From contig NZ_BOPG01000085.1 in the NCBI RefSeq assembly GCF_016863635.1, positions 1-64,000 on the forward strand: a stretch of 64,000 nucleotides of DNA, written 5' to 3'. A program made the translations under genes and the position numbers. A model generated the notes under the pieces. The model was not told where the DNA came from. It searched no databases and was given only the letters and a program-made list of their open reading frames with translations. This document shows, piece after piece, positions 1 through 9,102 of this stretch. The stretch is from Virgisporangium aurantiacum. GTDB taxonomy: Bacteria > Actinomycetota > Actinomycetes > Mycobacteriales > Micromonosporaceae. How positions within the stretch are numbered: position 1 is the stretch's first letter; each line of letters starts with the position of its first letter.

Positions 1-246
1 TCGATCCGCAACGGACCCATGACATCATCGGCAGCTGAATCGGCGCCCGAATCTGCGCAGGAATGCCGATCACGGGCTAGCGCGTCATCCACGCCCCTCG
101 CCACCGTCCCACGGCGTCATAGCCGGACCGAGCGCGGAATCACCGGGTTCGAAGTCGACCCATTCTGATCGGCTCCAGCCAAGCCCAGCCCACGACAATG
201 TCACGTGTCAGTACGGTGTGTGGGGCATGGCCGATGGAGGTGGAGG

Positions 247-945
247 GTGACCGGGGGTCTACCCGTATCGTGGATCGATCCGCGCCTCGAGGCGTTGGAG
301 GCCGAGCTGTTCCTCATCGGTCAGGAGCTTGCCGCCGCCGAAGCGCGCCTGGTTGATGTCCGCACCCGGTTGGCCGTCTTCACCCGCTTGCACGAACGCC
401 TGCTGGCTCCGTGGCACGCGCAGCTCGACGAGATCGAGGCGAGGATCGCTGAGCTACTTGCCGAGGGGAGCCGCCGCGCCGACGACCGGGACGACGTGGT
501 GCGCACGGCGCGCGTGCTGCTCGGCGAGGCCGATCCCGAAGCCCTCACCGAGTTTCGGACGGCCAGGTTGGTCTGCCCGGTCGCCCGCCGGTTGTCCGAT
601 TCCGGCGGTCGTGACGGTCGGCAGTCTCAGGGCCATGTCATCGAAGGCGGTTGTCGATGGATCCTCACCAATCGCGGGGTTACCGACCTCGATGGGCCCT
701 GTCCGCCGGGAGCGCAGGAGGAGTTCGCCGTCGGGCCGGCGGGGTGTTCGACCTCCGCCGGCGCCGGCCCGTTCAGCAGGACGATGACTGTCTCCGCCTC
801 GGACACGCTGGCAAACCTGTTCCACAGCAACAGATCCGCCATCAGCAGAGCCACGTCGCCAACCCCAAGACGGCCTAGCACCAACAGAATCAGACCAACG
901 AGCTGTTTATCCGCAAGCCCTCAGTACCACCACGCGTACAGGTGA
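247..945 (+). CDS. Hypothetical coiled-coil protein, probably a truncated or frameshifted remnant
   Basis: The GTG at 247 follows a purine-rich ribosome site (GGAGGTGGAG). Roughly the first 105 residues form a charged heptad-like helix rich in Leu, Glu, Ala and Arg, with strongly GC-biased third codon positions. This resembles the N-terminal coiled coil of small actinobacterial J-domain-type proteins, but no HPD motif follows. From about base 570 the frame stays open, yet codon bias collapses and the protein becomes low-complexity, so the gene was probably broken there. The last 25 bases overlap the convergent secreted-protein gene. Only the first third looks like real coding sequence. The family assignment is a weak inference. 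Confidence 0.35.
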   Translation: MTGGLPVSWIDPRLEALEAELFLIGQELAAAEARLVDVRTRLAVFTRLHERLLAPWHAQLDEIEARIAELLAEGSRRADDRDDVVRTARVLLGEADPEALTEFRTARLVCPVARRLSDSGGRDGRQSQGHVIEGGCRWILTNRGVTDLDGPCPPGAQEEFAVGPAGCSTSAGAGPFSRTMTVSASDTLANLFHSNRSAISRATSPTPRRPSTNRIRPTSCLSASPQYHHAYR

Positions 946-1220
946 AGCTGCCAATTGGGCGTAACGTACACGCAGGTCCAGTCTTCGGCCTGACCGATGA
1001 CCGTGAGCCCCCAACCCACGGAGTTGCAGGTGGAATTGAATTGATAGCTGCTGTGGTACCGCCAGCCAGCCTGTGGCAGAACGCCTCCGTCGGCCGATGC
1101 GGTGGCGGTGGACCGCTCGGCTACCACGGTATACGCCGCTGCCTGCGCCGGTACCGCGCTGAACAGCGTAATCGCGGTTGCGAGCGCTAACGTTGCCGTT
1201 ACCAGCTTTGTCGTTTTCAC
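921..1220 (-). CDS. Small secreted protein, unknown function
   Basis: A 99-residue protein with a textbook Sec signal peptide: basic MKTTK start, hydrophobic core, and AQA-A cleavage near residue 28. The mature part is about 70 residues, rich in aromatic residues, with two cysteines (in TCNS and WTCV) that could form one disulfide. It is probably a small extracellular beta-rich protein. The GTG start at 1220 has a strong GGAGGT site a few bases upstream. It stands alone, with eroded sequence on both sides. I do not recognise the family. Confidence 0.75.
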   Translation of the reverse strand: MKTTKLVTATLALATAITLFSAVPAQAAAYTVVAERSTATASADGGVLPQAGWRYHSSYQFNSTCNSVGWGLTVIGQAEDWTCVYVTPNWQLHLYAWWY

Positions 1221-1789
1221 GTGCGCTACCTCCAGTTGTGTGTCGCGTGAAGCGTGGGCGTTGTGCGGACGTCGAAACCGTGTCCCCGTGGTTGCGGGTT
1301 CAGCCTATTCTTGGGCGATCGCTTCGTCCTTACGGCTCGCTGTCGCGCGACGCTCGTCGTCAGTGGAGCATCACCAAGCCGCCAACGGCGCCCACCAACT
1401 TCAAAGCGATGCCCTCCGGGACCGAGCTGGACGTCGTCGTACGCCAGTGAGGTCCTCGGCCGTCAGGTCGTCGAAGGGCTGACCTGGCTGGCGGAGCGCG
1501 CCACTCGCGGAAAGCTCTGTCGCCGCAGGACCTCCTGTCGGATCACGAGGCCAATGCCCGCCAGCTCCTCGGATATCAGAACCGCAGGTAACTGTGTATG
1601 TCGCCTTGGCGGCATCACCATCGCCGGCCGCCTGTACGCGGCAGATCTCGACCAGCGCCTCGGAGCATGCGAGCCGGTCATGGTGCCTGCTTCGCCGTGC
1701 CGCAGCTCGTCGAGTAACGACCAGACCAAGACGGTGGAAGGCCTGCGGTTCCGGCACGCGGGCACCGCGAGCTCCCGCCGGCAGACCCA

Positions 1790-2226
1790 AGCCGAGGCCG
1801 AGGCCGCCGTCCTGGCTCATCTGGTGCAGCGACGCCGGCGCCGACCCGCGGAACGCCCGTCGCTCGGACGTCGCGCCTGGGCCGAGCACCTCGCCAGCGC
1901 CTCGTCACCGGCGACCGTCCGACCGCGGCCACCAACCAATCGGTCACGATCGGGCAGCTCCGTGGCTGACGATCGGTGCGCGGCACGGCGCCCGCGAGAC
2001 CGACGGCCAGACCGGTCAGGTAGGGCACATTCCGCTGCGGGTCGGTCAGCCCGTCGACGATGAGCTTGGTGCACCACGCCAGGCCGACCGGGATGCCCGA
2101 GCCCAGCAGAGACAACGACGCGTAGCTCAGAACCGTCCGCGGGGCGGCCCGCCACGCCAGGCCCAACGCACCGGCTACGTCCTTGGCCGTGCCGAGGATC
2201 GACGCCAGCGGCCGGGTGCGGCTCAT
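1790..2226 (-). pseudogene. Broken ABC exporter, N-terminal transmembrane part
   Basis: The first 75 residues from the ATG at 2226 read as the start of an ABC exporter membrane domain: a helix around VLSYASLSLLGSGIPVGLAW, then a Lys/Asp loop and a second helix. The frame then fails. Recognisable continuation (AVGR, then FRGSAPASLHQMSQDGG, resembling the usual DPAFLxxLxLAQQ stretch of these exporters) appears in a different frame near 1830-1860. No Walker A, signature or Walker B motif follows. The start overlaps the stop of the preceding small gene by ATGA, so the pair was once translationally coupled. Exporters of this class often sit in peptide natural-product clusters; that link is inference. 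Confidence 0.55.
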
Positions 2227-2576
2227 GCGAGCGTGGCGACGTGAGACGACGGCGGAGTCTGCGATCCGGTGTCGGTGGCGGTGGCGGTGGCGACCGCCGG
2301 CGCCGGATCGGAGGTCGCCCGCAATTGACCGCTTGCCCAGTCCGCCAACCTCGACGCCTGCGCGCGACGCGGCCCGCACCCGGCGGCGAAGAGTCCCGCC
2401 ACGTACTGCCGTCCGGCGGAACTGTCCCGTGAGACCGGCCCGCCGCAGACCGCGGTCGCGGTGAACTTCGGCAACGACCGGACCAGAAGCGAATCGCGAT
2501 CAAATTCCGCGACATGCGGCAGATCGAACAGAAATACCCCGCCGACCGGCCCGATAGCGGCGATGGCACAGGACAT
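2223..2576 (-). CDS. Small hypothetical protein coupled to the ABC exporter remnant
   Basis: A 117-residue protein starting MSCAIAAIGPVGG. The ATG at 2576 has GAGG about six bases upstream; a longer start at 2612 lacks a ribosome site. Its stop overlaps the start of the exporter remnant (ATGA), the usual sign of a co-translated pair. The C-terminal third is low-complexity (Ala, Thr, Ser, Pro) and may be disordered. There is no signal peptide and no motif I recognise. Given the exporter next door it could be a remnant of a peptide biosynthesis or modification gene, but nothing in the sequence proves that. Confidence 0.4.
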   Translation of the reverse strand: MSCAIAAIGPVGGVFLFDLPHVAEFDRDSLLVRSLPKFTATAVCGGPVSRDSSAGRQYVAGLFAAGCGPRRAQASRLADWASGQLRATSDPAPAVATATATDTGSQTPPSSHVATLA

Positions 2577-2751
2577 CGAAACCTCAACTCTTCTGGCCGG
2601 AAACTCCGTCACTCATCGTCGCAGACAGGCCCTTTCATGATCCTGAACGAGCCGGGCGCAGGTCAGAAAGGACCGACCGCACTCGCCGCGTGATTTCGCT
2701 GGCGGCGGCGATCCCGGAGCCGCTCGCTGCGGCGACCAGACCAACCACTGA

Positions 2752-2911
2752 GGAGGTGCCGCGCCGTGCGGTTGCGTTTCACCTCGAGGATGGCCTGGTC
2801 GAGGTCGACGTCGCGCTGACAACCCATGGCGCAGTACGCGATCGCGGTCTCGTGCTCGCCGACGAGGCCGTGCGTCCACCCGACCCCGTTGTACGCGACC
2901 GCCAGAAGTAG
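2752..2911 (-). pseudogene. TPR-regulator fragment
   Basis: About 53 residues match the tetratricopeptide part of AfsR/SARP-like or other large actinobacterial regulators: a helix AYNGVGWTHGLVGEHETAIAYC followed by a second basic helix. The usual pattern in such repeats is LNAVGWxHALLGDYxxALxYC. Flanking sequence in the same open frame is low-complexity and unrelated, and no DNA-binding or ATPase part is visible. It is a short relic upstream of the exporter remnant on the same strand, perhaps once its regulator. Confidence 0.45.
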
Positions 2912-3117
2912 CCGCGCGGTCGGCGTCGAGTCCCCTGAGGCACAACGGCTGGGCGCCCTCCGCGGCGACCAGCACCTTGCTTCCCGGCGAGCCGGGGAGC
3001 AGCACCCCCACCCACCCCGCTCCGCCCGCCACGACCGGATCGATCCTTGCATCTGTCTGAATATATTGTTGATCTATACTTCGTCTCCCGATGATCAGGA
3101 TCAAATGGGGAGAGGCC

Positions 3118-5172
3118 TTGAAGCGACGACAGTTGGTCGTGGCCGTAGCGCTTGCGGTCGGCACACTAACGGTGCCTACGGGCCAACCGGCGCCCGCCGC
3201 CGCGGCGGCGGAGCGAACACCCGGCGGCTGGTACGCGCAGTTGCCGACCGAGCTGCGGGTATGCGACGGCGACGGCTGGAACGGCGGCCCGTCGGTGGCA
3301 CCGGACGGGTCGGTCGTCGTTCCGGCCGGTGACAACACCGGGTTCAACTTCGGGCAGACGGGCCAGACCTACTGGTTCGCTCCGGGTGTACACACCCTGG
3401 GCACCGGTGAGTACAGCACCGTCACGCCCGGCAGTGGAAGCTCCTATCTCGGCGCGCCCGGAGCGGTGTTGGACGGCATGAACGCCAACAAGTACGCGTT
3501 CGCCGGTCCCGCCACCGATGTGCGAATCGCCTACCTCGAGATTCGCAACTTCGGTCGTGGGTTGGACAACAACAACGAGGGTGTCATCAACCACAACGCC
3601 AGCAACGACTGGTTGATGGAGTTCCTCTACGCGCACCACAACGACGGCGCGGCGGTGTTCCTGGGCAGCCTCAACACGATTCGCGACAGCTGCCTGAAGG
3701 ACAACGGCCAGTACGGCGTCAGCATGTACGACGATCAGGTCGAAGGCGACTCGGCAATCAAAGGGATTGTCGTGGACAACAACGAGATCGTCGGCAACAA
3801 CCAGGACGACTGGGAGACCAGGGAACCGGGTTGTGGCTGCACCGGCGGCGTGAAGTTCTGGGACGTCAAGGGCGCTACCGTCACCGCCAACTATGTGCAC
3901 GACAACCTGAGCGTGGGTCTGTGGGCGGACACCAACAATATCGACTTCCTCTTCGACAGCAACTGGATCGAGCACAACCAGAGCGTCGGCATCTGGTACG
4001 AGATCAGCTACAACGCCACGATGAGCCGCAACGTCTTCAAACGCAACGGTTGGGTCAGCGGCAACCAGAACCTCGGTTCCCCGTCGCCGGCGATCTACAT
4101 CTCCGAGTCGGGCGGTGATGCCCGGCTTCAGCACAGCATCACCGGAAGCCCGAACCTCGACATCCGCAACAACCTGTTCGAGGACAACTTCTCCGGGGTC
4201 TCGATCTACGAGAACGCCAACCGGTTCTGCAACGCCAACGGCAACACCAGCAAGACGTACTGCACGCCGTTCGTCAGCCCGACCGTCATCCCGCCGCCGT
4301 ACGACTTTGACTACCTGGATCCGATCAACGCCACACACCCGTGCTACACGTCGATCGCGAACGAGCCGTACCGGTCGGACTGCCGTTGGCACTCGCGCGA
4401 CGTCAAGGTGTTCAGCAACGAGTTCCGGTTCGACCAGGCGAAGGTGCCGTGTGCCGGTACCTACTGCGGCGCTCAGGCGCTCATCGCGACCGGCGCCGAC
4501 AACCTACCGTGGATGCCGTACACCGTGTCGGGCATCCAGCAGGATGTCATGTTCAACAACGGCAACAGCTTCCACGACAACGCCTACTTCGGCGACTGGA
4601 GGTTCGCGAGGGGCTGGGGCGACACGATTTCCTGGAACACCTGGCGGGCGGCGCCCTACAACCAGGACGCGGGCAGCACGTTGGACGGTGCGTCCGGTCC
4701 GCCGCCGATCGCGAACGCGCTCGACGTCGACACGGCGACGCTCGAAGGATCGCTCGGCAAGTGGTCGCCGTGGTTCGGCTGCACTCTGGAGCGTGTCGCT
4801 GACGCCGCGCATTCCGGCGGGTACGGCCTGCGGGTGGCCCTCACCGGGGCCAGCTTCGGGGTGAGCCTGGCCAACTGGCCCGGATTCACCGCCAACCCGG
4901 GCGGCAAACGAGTCAGCCTGTGGGCGCGGCAGGGCACCAGCCCGGGAGTCACCACGGCGACGCTGTCGGTGCGCTGGTTCAACGCCGACCAGGTGCTGCT
5001 CGCCACCGACGTGGTACCCATCACCGGCCTTACTCCGAACTGGCAGGAGTTCACCGCACAGCTCACCGCGCCATCGACGGCCGCCACCGTCTTTCTGGAG
5101 TTGACCGGCGGCGGCGGAGCGACCGGCAACACGCTGCTCCTCGACGATCTCGTGGTCGCCGACCAGCAGTGA
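3118..5172 (+). CDS. Secreted right-handed parallel beta-helix protein with C-terminal carbohydrate-binding-like domain
   Basis: About 684 residues. The TTG at 3118 gives a clean signal peptide (MKRRQLVV, ending near PAAAAA) and has GGGGAGAGG just upstream. The ATG at 3091 in the same frame is the alternative. A TATACT box at 3075-3080 fits transcription starting near 3087. Residues about 110-400 are Asn-rich repeats (DNNEIVGNN, DSNWIEHNQSVGIWYE, SRNVFKRNG), typical of right-handed beta-helix proteins such as polysaccharide lyases and epimerases. The last 140 residues look like a beta-sandwich carbohydrate-binding module. The probable role is extracellular polysaccharide binding or cleavage. 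I see no decisive catalytic motif and cannot name the substrate. Confidence 0.85.
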   Translation: MKRRQLVVAVALAVGTLTVPTGQPAPAAAAAERTPGGWYAQLPTELRVCDGDGWNGGPSVAPDGSVVVPAGDNTGFNFGQTGQTYWFAPGVHTLGTGEYSTVTPGSGSSYLGAPGAVLDGMNANKYAFAGPATDVRIAYLEIRNFGRGLDNNNEGVINHNASNDWLMEFLYAHHNDGAAVFLGSLNTIRDSCLKDNGQYGVSMYDDQVEGDSAIKGIVVDNNEIVGNNQDDWETREPGCGCTGGVKFWDVKGATVTANYVHDNLSVGLWADTNNIDFLFDSNWIEHNQSVGIWYEISYNATMSRNVFKRNGWVSGNQNLGSPSPAIYISESGGDARLQHSITGSPNLDIRNNLFEDNFSGVSIYENANRFCNANGNTSKTYCTPFVSPTVIPPPYDFDYLDPINATHPCYTSIANEPYRSDCRWHSRDVKVFSNEFRFDQAKVPCAGTYCGAQALIATGADNLPWMPYTVSGIQQDVMFNNGNSFHDNAYFGDWRFARGWGDTISWNTWRAAPYNQDAGSTLDGASGPPPIANALDVDTATLEGSLGKWSPWFGCTLERVADAAHSGGYGLRVALTGASFGVSLANWPGFTANPGGKRVSLWARQGTSPGVTTATLSVRWFNADQVLLATDVVPITGLTPNWQEFTAQLTAPSTAATVFLELTGGGGATGNTLLLDDLVVADQQ

Positions 5173-5220
5173 GACCGACGAACAACGAGTGAGGTCCAAC
5201 CCAACGCCGTCGCCGTCCTG

Positions 5221-5955
5221 TCACTGCGTGGTGTCGGCGTGTCGCGCCACGGCTTCGGCGGCGGCCTCGTCGAGTGCGGTGGCCACGAGGTCTCGGACGG
5301 CGACGGCGGCCAGTTCGCGGAACTGCTTGATCTCTGCGGTCAGTGTGGCCAGCTCGGCTGGGTCGAAGACCTTGTCGGTGTCGACGACGTGGCGTTCGAA
5401 CAGGGCCACGAACCGGTCGGCGATGCGGCGCGCGTCGGCGGCGAGGTTTTCGTACTCGTCGAGCGCGACGGACGGTGGCACGCCGCGTCGCGCCAGTTCC
5501 CGTCCAACGGTGAGGAAGGCCTGGCTGGGGACGTGCACGGTGCCGGCCTCTTCGTCGAAGGTGACCAGGCCGAGGGCGACGGAGCGTTGGGCGATGTCGA
5601 GGTCGACCTCGCCGTTGGGGAACAGCGCCGCGAAGTCTTCTGGGGTGAGTTCGGCGGGTCCGGTGCCGGGGCTGGAGCCGCCGGCGGCCAGTTCGTGCTC
5701 CAGGCCGAGCAGGTCGGTAAGGCTCGCGCCCCGGCTCCAGCCGTCGAGCAGTTCCTTGATCGCGTTGAGGGAGTAGCCCCGGTCCTGGAGCCGGGTGATC
5801 ACCCGCAACCGGGTGAGGTGGGCCGGCGAGTAGAAGCCGACGCGGCCGGTGATGTGGGGCGGTGGGAGGAGACCGCGCGACTGGTACAGCCGGATCGTGG
5901 AGGTCTTGGTGGCGGCCCGCTGGGCGAGCTCCTCGATCGTCAAGCCGTGACCCAT
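5221..5955 (-). CDS. MerR-family transcriptional regulator
   Basis: A 244-residue protein. It begins with a MerR winged helix-turn-helix (LTIEELAQRAATKTSTIRLY, then the RGLLPPP wing and the FYSPAHLTRLRVI helix), followed by a predicted coiled-coil and helical effector region. No cysteines are placed as in metal-sensing MerR proteins, so the signal is probably an organic ligand or a protein. It is divergent from the wax-synthase-like membrane gene, with about 40 bases between, so it most likely controls that unit and itself. The short AT-rich gap contains GTTAA and TTAAC arms flanking the membrane-gene start. Confidence 0.9.
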   Translation of the reverse strand: MGHGLTIEELAQRAATKTSTIRLYQSRGLLPPPHITGRVGFYSPAHLTRLRVITRLQDRGYSLNAIKELLDGWSRGASLTDLLGLEHELAAGGSSPGTGPAELTPEDFAALFPNGEVDLDIAQRSVALGLVTFDEEAGTVHVPSQAFLTVGRELARRGVPPSVALDEYENLAADARRIADRFVALFERHVVDTDKVFDPAELATLTAEIKQFRELAAVAVRDLVATALDEAAAEAVARHADTTQ

Positions 5956-5996
5956 CGCACCATCCTATGGCGTCAGCCACTGCGTTAATGTTTACT

Positions 5997-6794
5997 ATGC
6001 GAGTGTTTGTTAACGAGGTCGTGGTGGTCGGCGCGCTGTACGTCCTGATCAAGGCGATCGCGTTCGTGACCGCCGAGCGGCGACCGGCTGGCCAGGCCCT
6101 GGCGGCGTACCTGACGTGGCCCGGCGTCAACCCGGCACCGTTCACCCGCACTCGAAACACAGGTACCGGCGCGGACGCCACCGGCGTGCCCGCCACGGCG
6201 CGTCGCTGGGTGGTCCGCGGCGCGCTCGTCATGGCCGCCGGGCTCGCTGGTGGGGCTGCCCTCGCCGTGGCCGCGCCACGCCTGAACCGCGCCACCGTCG
6301 GCTGGCTCGGCGTCGCCGTGATCCTGACCACCGTCCACTTGGGAGCCTCGGACATGCTCAGCGGCTGGCGTGTTCGCCGCTACCCGGTGCTGCGCCTGTT
6401 CGCCGACCCCCTCGCCAGCCGGTCGCTGCGCCAGTTCTGGAGCCTGCGCTGGAACACCGCCTACGTCGAGATGAACCGCGTCGTCTTCGCACCGTTTGCC
6501 CGGCGCTGGTTCGGCCGGTACGCCAATGCCGCTCTGTTCGCGCTGTCCGGGCTGTTGCACGAGGCCGCCATCAGCGTGCCCGTGCTGGCTGGCTTCGGCG
6601 GGCCCACGACCTACTTTCTGCTGCACGCCGCCGCCGTGCACGCCGAGCCACGAATCGGGCTCGCCCGCTGGCCGCGCCCGCTCGCCCGGCTATGGACCTG
6701 GTGCTGGGTCCTGGCCCCCTTGCCGCTGCTCTTCCATACCCCGTTCCGCGACGGTCTCGTCGCACCGCTGTTCACCTCCTGGAGCACACCATGA
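5997..6794 (+). CDS. Wax-synthase-like membrane-bound O-acyltransferase
   Basis: About 265 residues with several membrane helices. The motif FWSLRWNTAYVEMNRVVFAP and the later SGLLHEAAISVPV match the plant-type wax synthase / MBOAT fold. The histidine in LLHE is the expected catalytic residue, and the enzyme should esterify an alcohol with an acyl donor at the membrane. In-frame ATGs at 5967, 5988 and 5997 all lack a ribosome site, so a leaderless transcript is possible; 5997 puts the first helix at the N-terminus. Its stop overlaps the next start (ATGA), so the two are translated together. Family assignment is good; the substrate is unknown. Confidence 0.75.
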   Translation: MRVFVNEVVVVGALYVLIKAIAFVTAERRPAGQALAAYLTWPGVNPAPFTRTRNTGTGADATGVPATARRWVVRGALVMAAGLAGGAALAVAAPRLNRATVGWLGVAVILTTVHLGASDMLSGWRVRRYPVLRLFADPLASRSLRQFWSLRWNTAYVEMNRVVFAPFARRWFGRYANAALFALSGLLHEAAISVPVLAGFGGPTTYFLLHAAAVHAEPRIGLARWPRPLARLWTWCWVLAPLPLLFHTPFRDGLVAPLFTSWSTP

Positions 6795-7201
6795 CCGACC
6801 TCGCCCTGTGGCTGGCCGGCGCCGGCCACTTCGCCCTGCTCGCGGTCAGCGTTCAACTGCCCGCCCACCTCGACTGGCGTAGCGACCTGGCCAAGCTCAC
6901 CGACTTCAACCGCCGCTTCGTGTGGGTGGCCGGCGGCTTCATCGTCTTCACCTACCTCGGCTTCGGCGTGCTCACCCTGCTGCTGCACGACGAGATGGTG
7001 CGCGGCGACCGCAGCGCCGCAGCGCTCGCGGCCTTCATCGGCTTGTACTGGCTCGTACGCGTCGTCGTCGACGCCACCGCGTTCCGGGGCGCACCCTGGC
7101 CACGCGGTTGGCTGTTCCGGCTCGGGCACCTCGCGCTGGTCGCACTGTTCGGCTACTTCGTGGTGGTATACCTCGGACTCGCGGTGTGGCACCTGCGCTG
7201 A
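6791..7201 (+). CDS. Small integral membrane protein coupled to the acyltransferase
   Basis: A 136-residue, four-helix membrane protein. Its ATG overlaps the acyltransferase stop (ATGA). It starts MTDLALWLAGAGHFALLAVS, has a conserved-looking RFVWVAGGFIVFTYLGFG segment, and ends in a hydrophobic helix and WHLR. The strict coupling suggests it works with the acyltransferase as a partner subunit or accessory protein. I do not recognise a named family. Confidence 0.75.
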   Translation: MTDLALWLAGAGHFALLAVSVQLPAHLDWRSDLAKLTDFNRRFVWVAGGFIVFTYLGFGVLTLLLHDEMVRGDRSAAALAAFIGLYWLVRVVVDATAFRGAPWPRGWLFRLGHLALVALFGYFVVVYLGLAVWHLR

Positions 7202-7320
7202 CCCGATCCAACTCCGGCTCAGTCGCGTCAGACCGTCGACTGCGCCACGGTTCCCCAGTCGCCGGCCCAGAGCTCGGCGAAACCACGTTCTCAACAGAAT
7301 CGTTGCGTGAGGTGTCTGGT

Positions 7321-8295
7321 ATGTCACCGACAGATGAAGGCCGGGGCTTGGTACGACAGGTCATCGGCGACGGCGTCCCGCTGCTGCTGCTCACCGCCTG
7401 GGGCCTCGCTTTCGCCGGCGGCTTCGCGATGTTTCTGGCCGCAAGCGGCGAGTTCCTTCCGCACGACATCCGGTACCTGAAGATGAGCGCCGCCGAGCTG
7501 TGCTCGGTAGCGGACTGTCGCGTCGTGGAGTTCATGATCCACGATCGGGCCGCGTTCGGTGGGGCGCTGTTCGGCATCGGAGTTCTGTACGCCTATCTCG
7601 CCCTCTTCCCCCTCCGGCGGGGCGAGGCCTGGGCCTGGTGGCTGCTCCTATTCAGCGGGATCACCGGTTTCGCCAGCTTCTTCGCCTACCTCGGCTACGG
7701 CTACCTCGACACCTGGCACGGCATCGGCAGTCTGCTCCTCCTGCCGGTCTACCTGCTCGGCATGGCCCGCAGCCGCCGAATCATCCAGCCCTGGAACGGG
7801 CCACTGGTCCTGCTCACCACGGGCCGGCTGCCCGATCTACGAAGCCGCCAGGGGCTCGGGAAGGCCTGCCTGCTCCTGGGCGCCGGCGGCACCACGATCG
7901 GCGGCCTGGTCATTCTGGGTGTCGGCCTCACCGACGTCTTCGTGCCCGAGGACCTCGCCTTCATGCGGGTCACCGTCGACGACCTCCACCGAATCAGTCC
8001 GAGGCTTGTGCCACTCATCGCGCACGATCGCGTCGGCTTCGGCGCCGCCGTCGGCGTCATCGGCGCCACCGCACTCACCTGCCTCTGGTGCGCGCCCAGC
8101 TCGCGGGCACAGTGGGAGACACTATGCATTTCCGGCCTCGTGTCCCTCACCGCCGCCATCGGCATTCATCGAGCCATCGGCTACACCGATCATGGACATC
8201 TCGCACCGGTCCTTGCCGCCGCCACCTCAACAATCATCGGTCTCGTGTTGACCTTTCCCAAGACCGGCCGACCGACCCCGCAACGCCCGACATGA
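7321..8295 (+). CDS. Polytopic membrane protein with internal duplication
   Basis: A 324-residue protein with about eight membrane helices, starting at the ATG at 7321 (MSPTDEGRGL). The two halves are related. The first has LPHDIRYLKMSAAELC, then a spacer, then IHDRAAFGGALFGIGVLY. The second has VPEDLAFMRVTVDDLH, then IAHDRVGFGAAVGVIGAT. The shared pattern is a hydrophobic helix, an acidic Pro-x-Asp loop facing one side, and a second helix opening with HDRxxFGxA. It lies about 120 bases downstream of the acyltransferase pair and may belong to the same transcript. Function is unknown; the conserved loop acids and histidines could bind a cofactor or ion. Confidence 0.8.
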   Translation: MSPTDEGRGLVRQVIGDGVPLLLLTAWGLAFAGGFAMFLAASGEFLPHDIRYLKMSAAELCSVADCRVVEFMIHDRAAFGGALFGIGVLYAYLALFPLRRGEAWAWWLLLFSGITGFASFFAYLGYGYLDTWHGIGSLLLLPVYLLGMARSRRIIQPWNGPLVLLTTGRLPDLRSRQGLGKACLLLGAGGTTIGGLVILGVGLTDVFVPEDLAFMRVTVDDLHRISPRLVPLIAHDRVGFGAAVGVIGATALTCLWCAPSSRAQWETLCISGLVSLTAAIGIHRAIGYTDHGHLAPVLAAATSTIIGLVLTFPKTGRPTPQRPT

Positions 8296-8340
8296 CAGAC
8301 CAGCGAGCGACAACCGCGCGGTAAACATCCGCTAAGCGCT

Positions 8341-8493
8341 GACGTCGCCCTCGAGGTTCAGGTGGCATCGAAGCGGGTTGACGGATTGCCGCACGAGTTC
8401 GCCTTCGAAGTTCCTTCGGGACGGCTCCACATCGGCGACGCCGATGACAGTGACGAGATCGCGCTTCTGCCCAGGTCTCGTCATCCAAGGTGA
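8341..8493 (+). pseudogene. Remnant of a small cytosolic protein
   Basis: About 50 codons read well in one frame (VALEVQVASKRVDGLPHEFA, then VPSGRLHIGDADDSDEIALL) and resemble the middle of small beta-rich proteins often found as toxin-immunity or accessory proteins. The frame has no start codon and hits a stop at 8493. Another open frame (8378-8587) then reaches an ATGA overlap with the next gene. This is probably one gene damaged by a frameshift. Family unknown. Confidence 0.35.
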
Positions 8494-8583
8494 TCCATAC
8501 GCCATGGTCGGCACCCCGATCTGGGATGAGGACATCCTGATTCCCGGTCAGATGAGCGCTACCGGGATCTGCGAGGATAAATC

Positions 8584-8925
8584 ATGACCTCCAGATGGCG
8601 GACAGGCTGGGATCTTCTGGCAGCCATCGCGGCTGCGACCGCCGTGATCATGATCGTTCTCTACGTCGGACTGATACGTCAGCAAGGCGGCCACGCGGCG
8701 GCCTGGTTCATCGGAGGACTGGCAGCGGCAGCACTTCTTTCGATCTATGGTGTCGCTCGCGCGGCGCCTGGGCGCCGATCGGCGCTGGCAGTATCGGGCG
8801 TGATGATGGTGGTGCTCGGCCTCCTCGGCATCCTGTCGATCGGCTTTCCCATCCTCGGTGCGGGTGTGATGGCCCTGGTCGCTGCTGCGCGCGCCATGGC
8901 GGGCCCGCCGCTGGGTAGAGGTTGA
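8584..8925 (+). CDS. Small hypothetical membrane protein
   Basis: A 113-residue protein with three to four hydrophobic helices, starting MTSRWRTGWDLLAAIAAATA and ending in a short basic tail (MAGPPLGRG). The ATG at 8584 has GAGGA about eight bases upstream. No catalytic or ligand motif is visible. It overlaps the end of the broken upstream frame by ATGA, so it may originally have been the second gene of a pair. Confidence 0.7.
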   Translation: MTSRWRTGWDLLAAIAAATAVIMIVLYVGLIRQQGGHAAAWFIGGLAAAALLSIYGVARAAPGRRSALAVSGVMMVVLGLLGILSIGFPILGAGVMALVAAARAMAGPPLGRG

Positions 8926-9102
8926 CCTGAACCCCGCTCGCGAGGCGCAACGCGCTCATCGGCCGCCGTCCGTGCGTACGGACTCGACCGGTCGTCGGCG
9001 ATCCGAGGACATAACTTCCGGCAACTTGCTGGCGCAGTGTTCGTGGGCCCGTTCTCGGGGAGGCGCCTCCAAGGTCTCAGTGGCGGTCGATTGCGTAGGT
9101 GT

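Noticed and set aside
1254..2063. Plus-strand frame of 269 codons over the exporter relic
   Set aside because: No motif, poor codon bias, and it lies opposite the recognisable ABC sequence.
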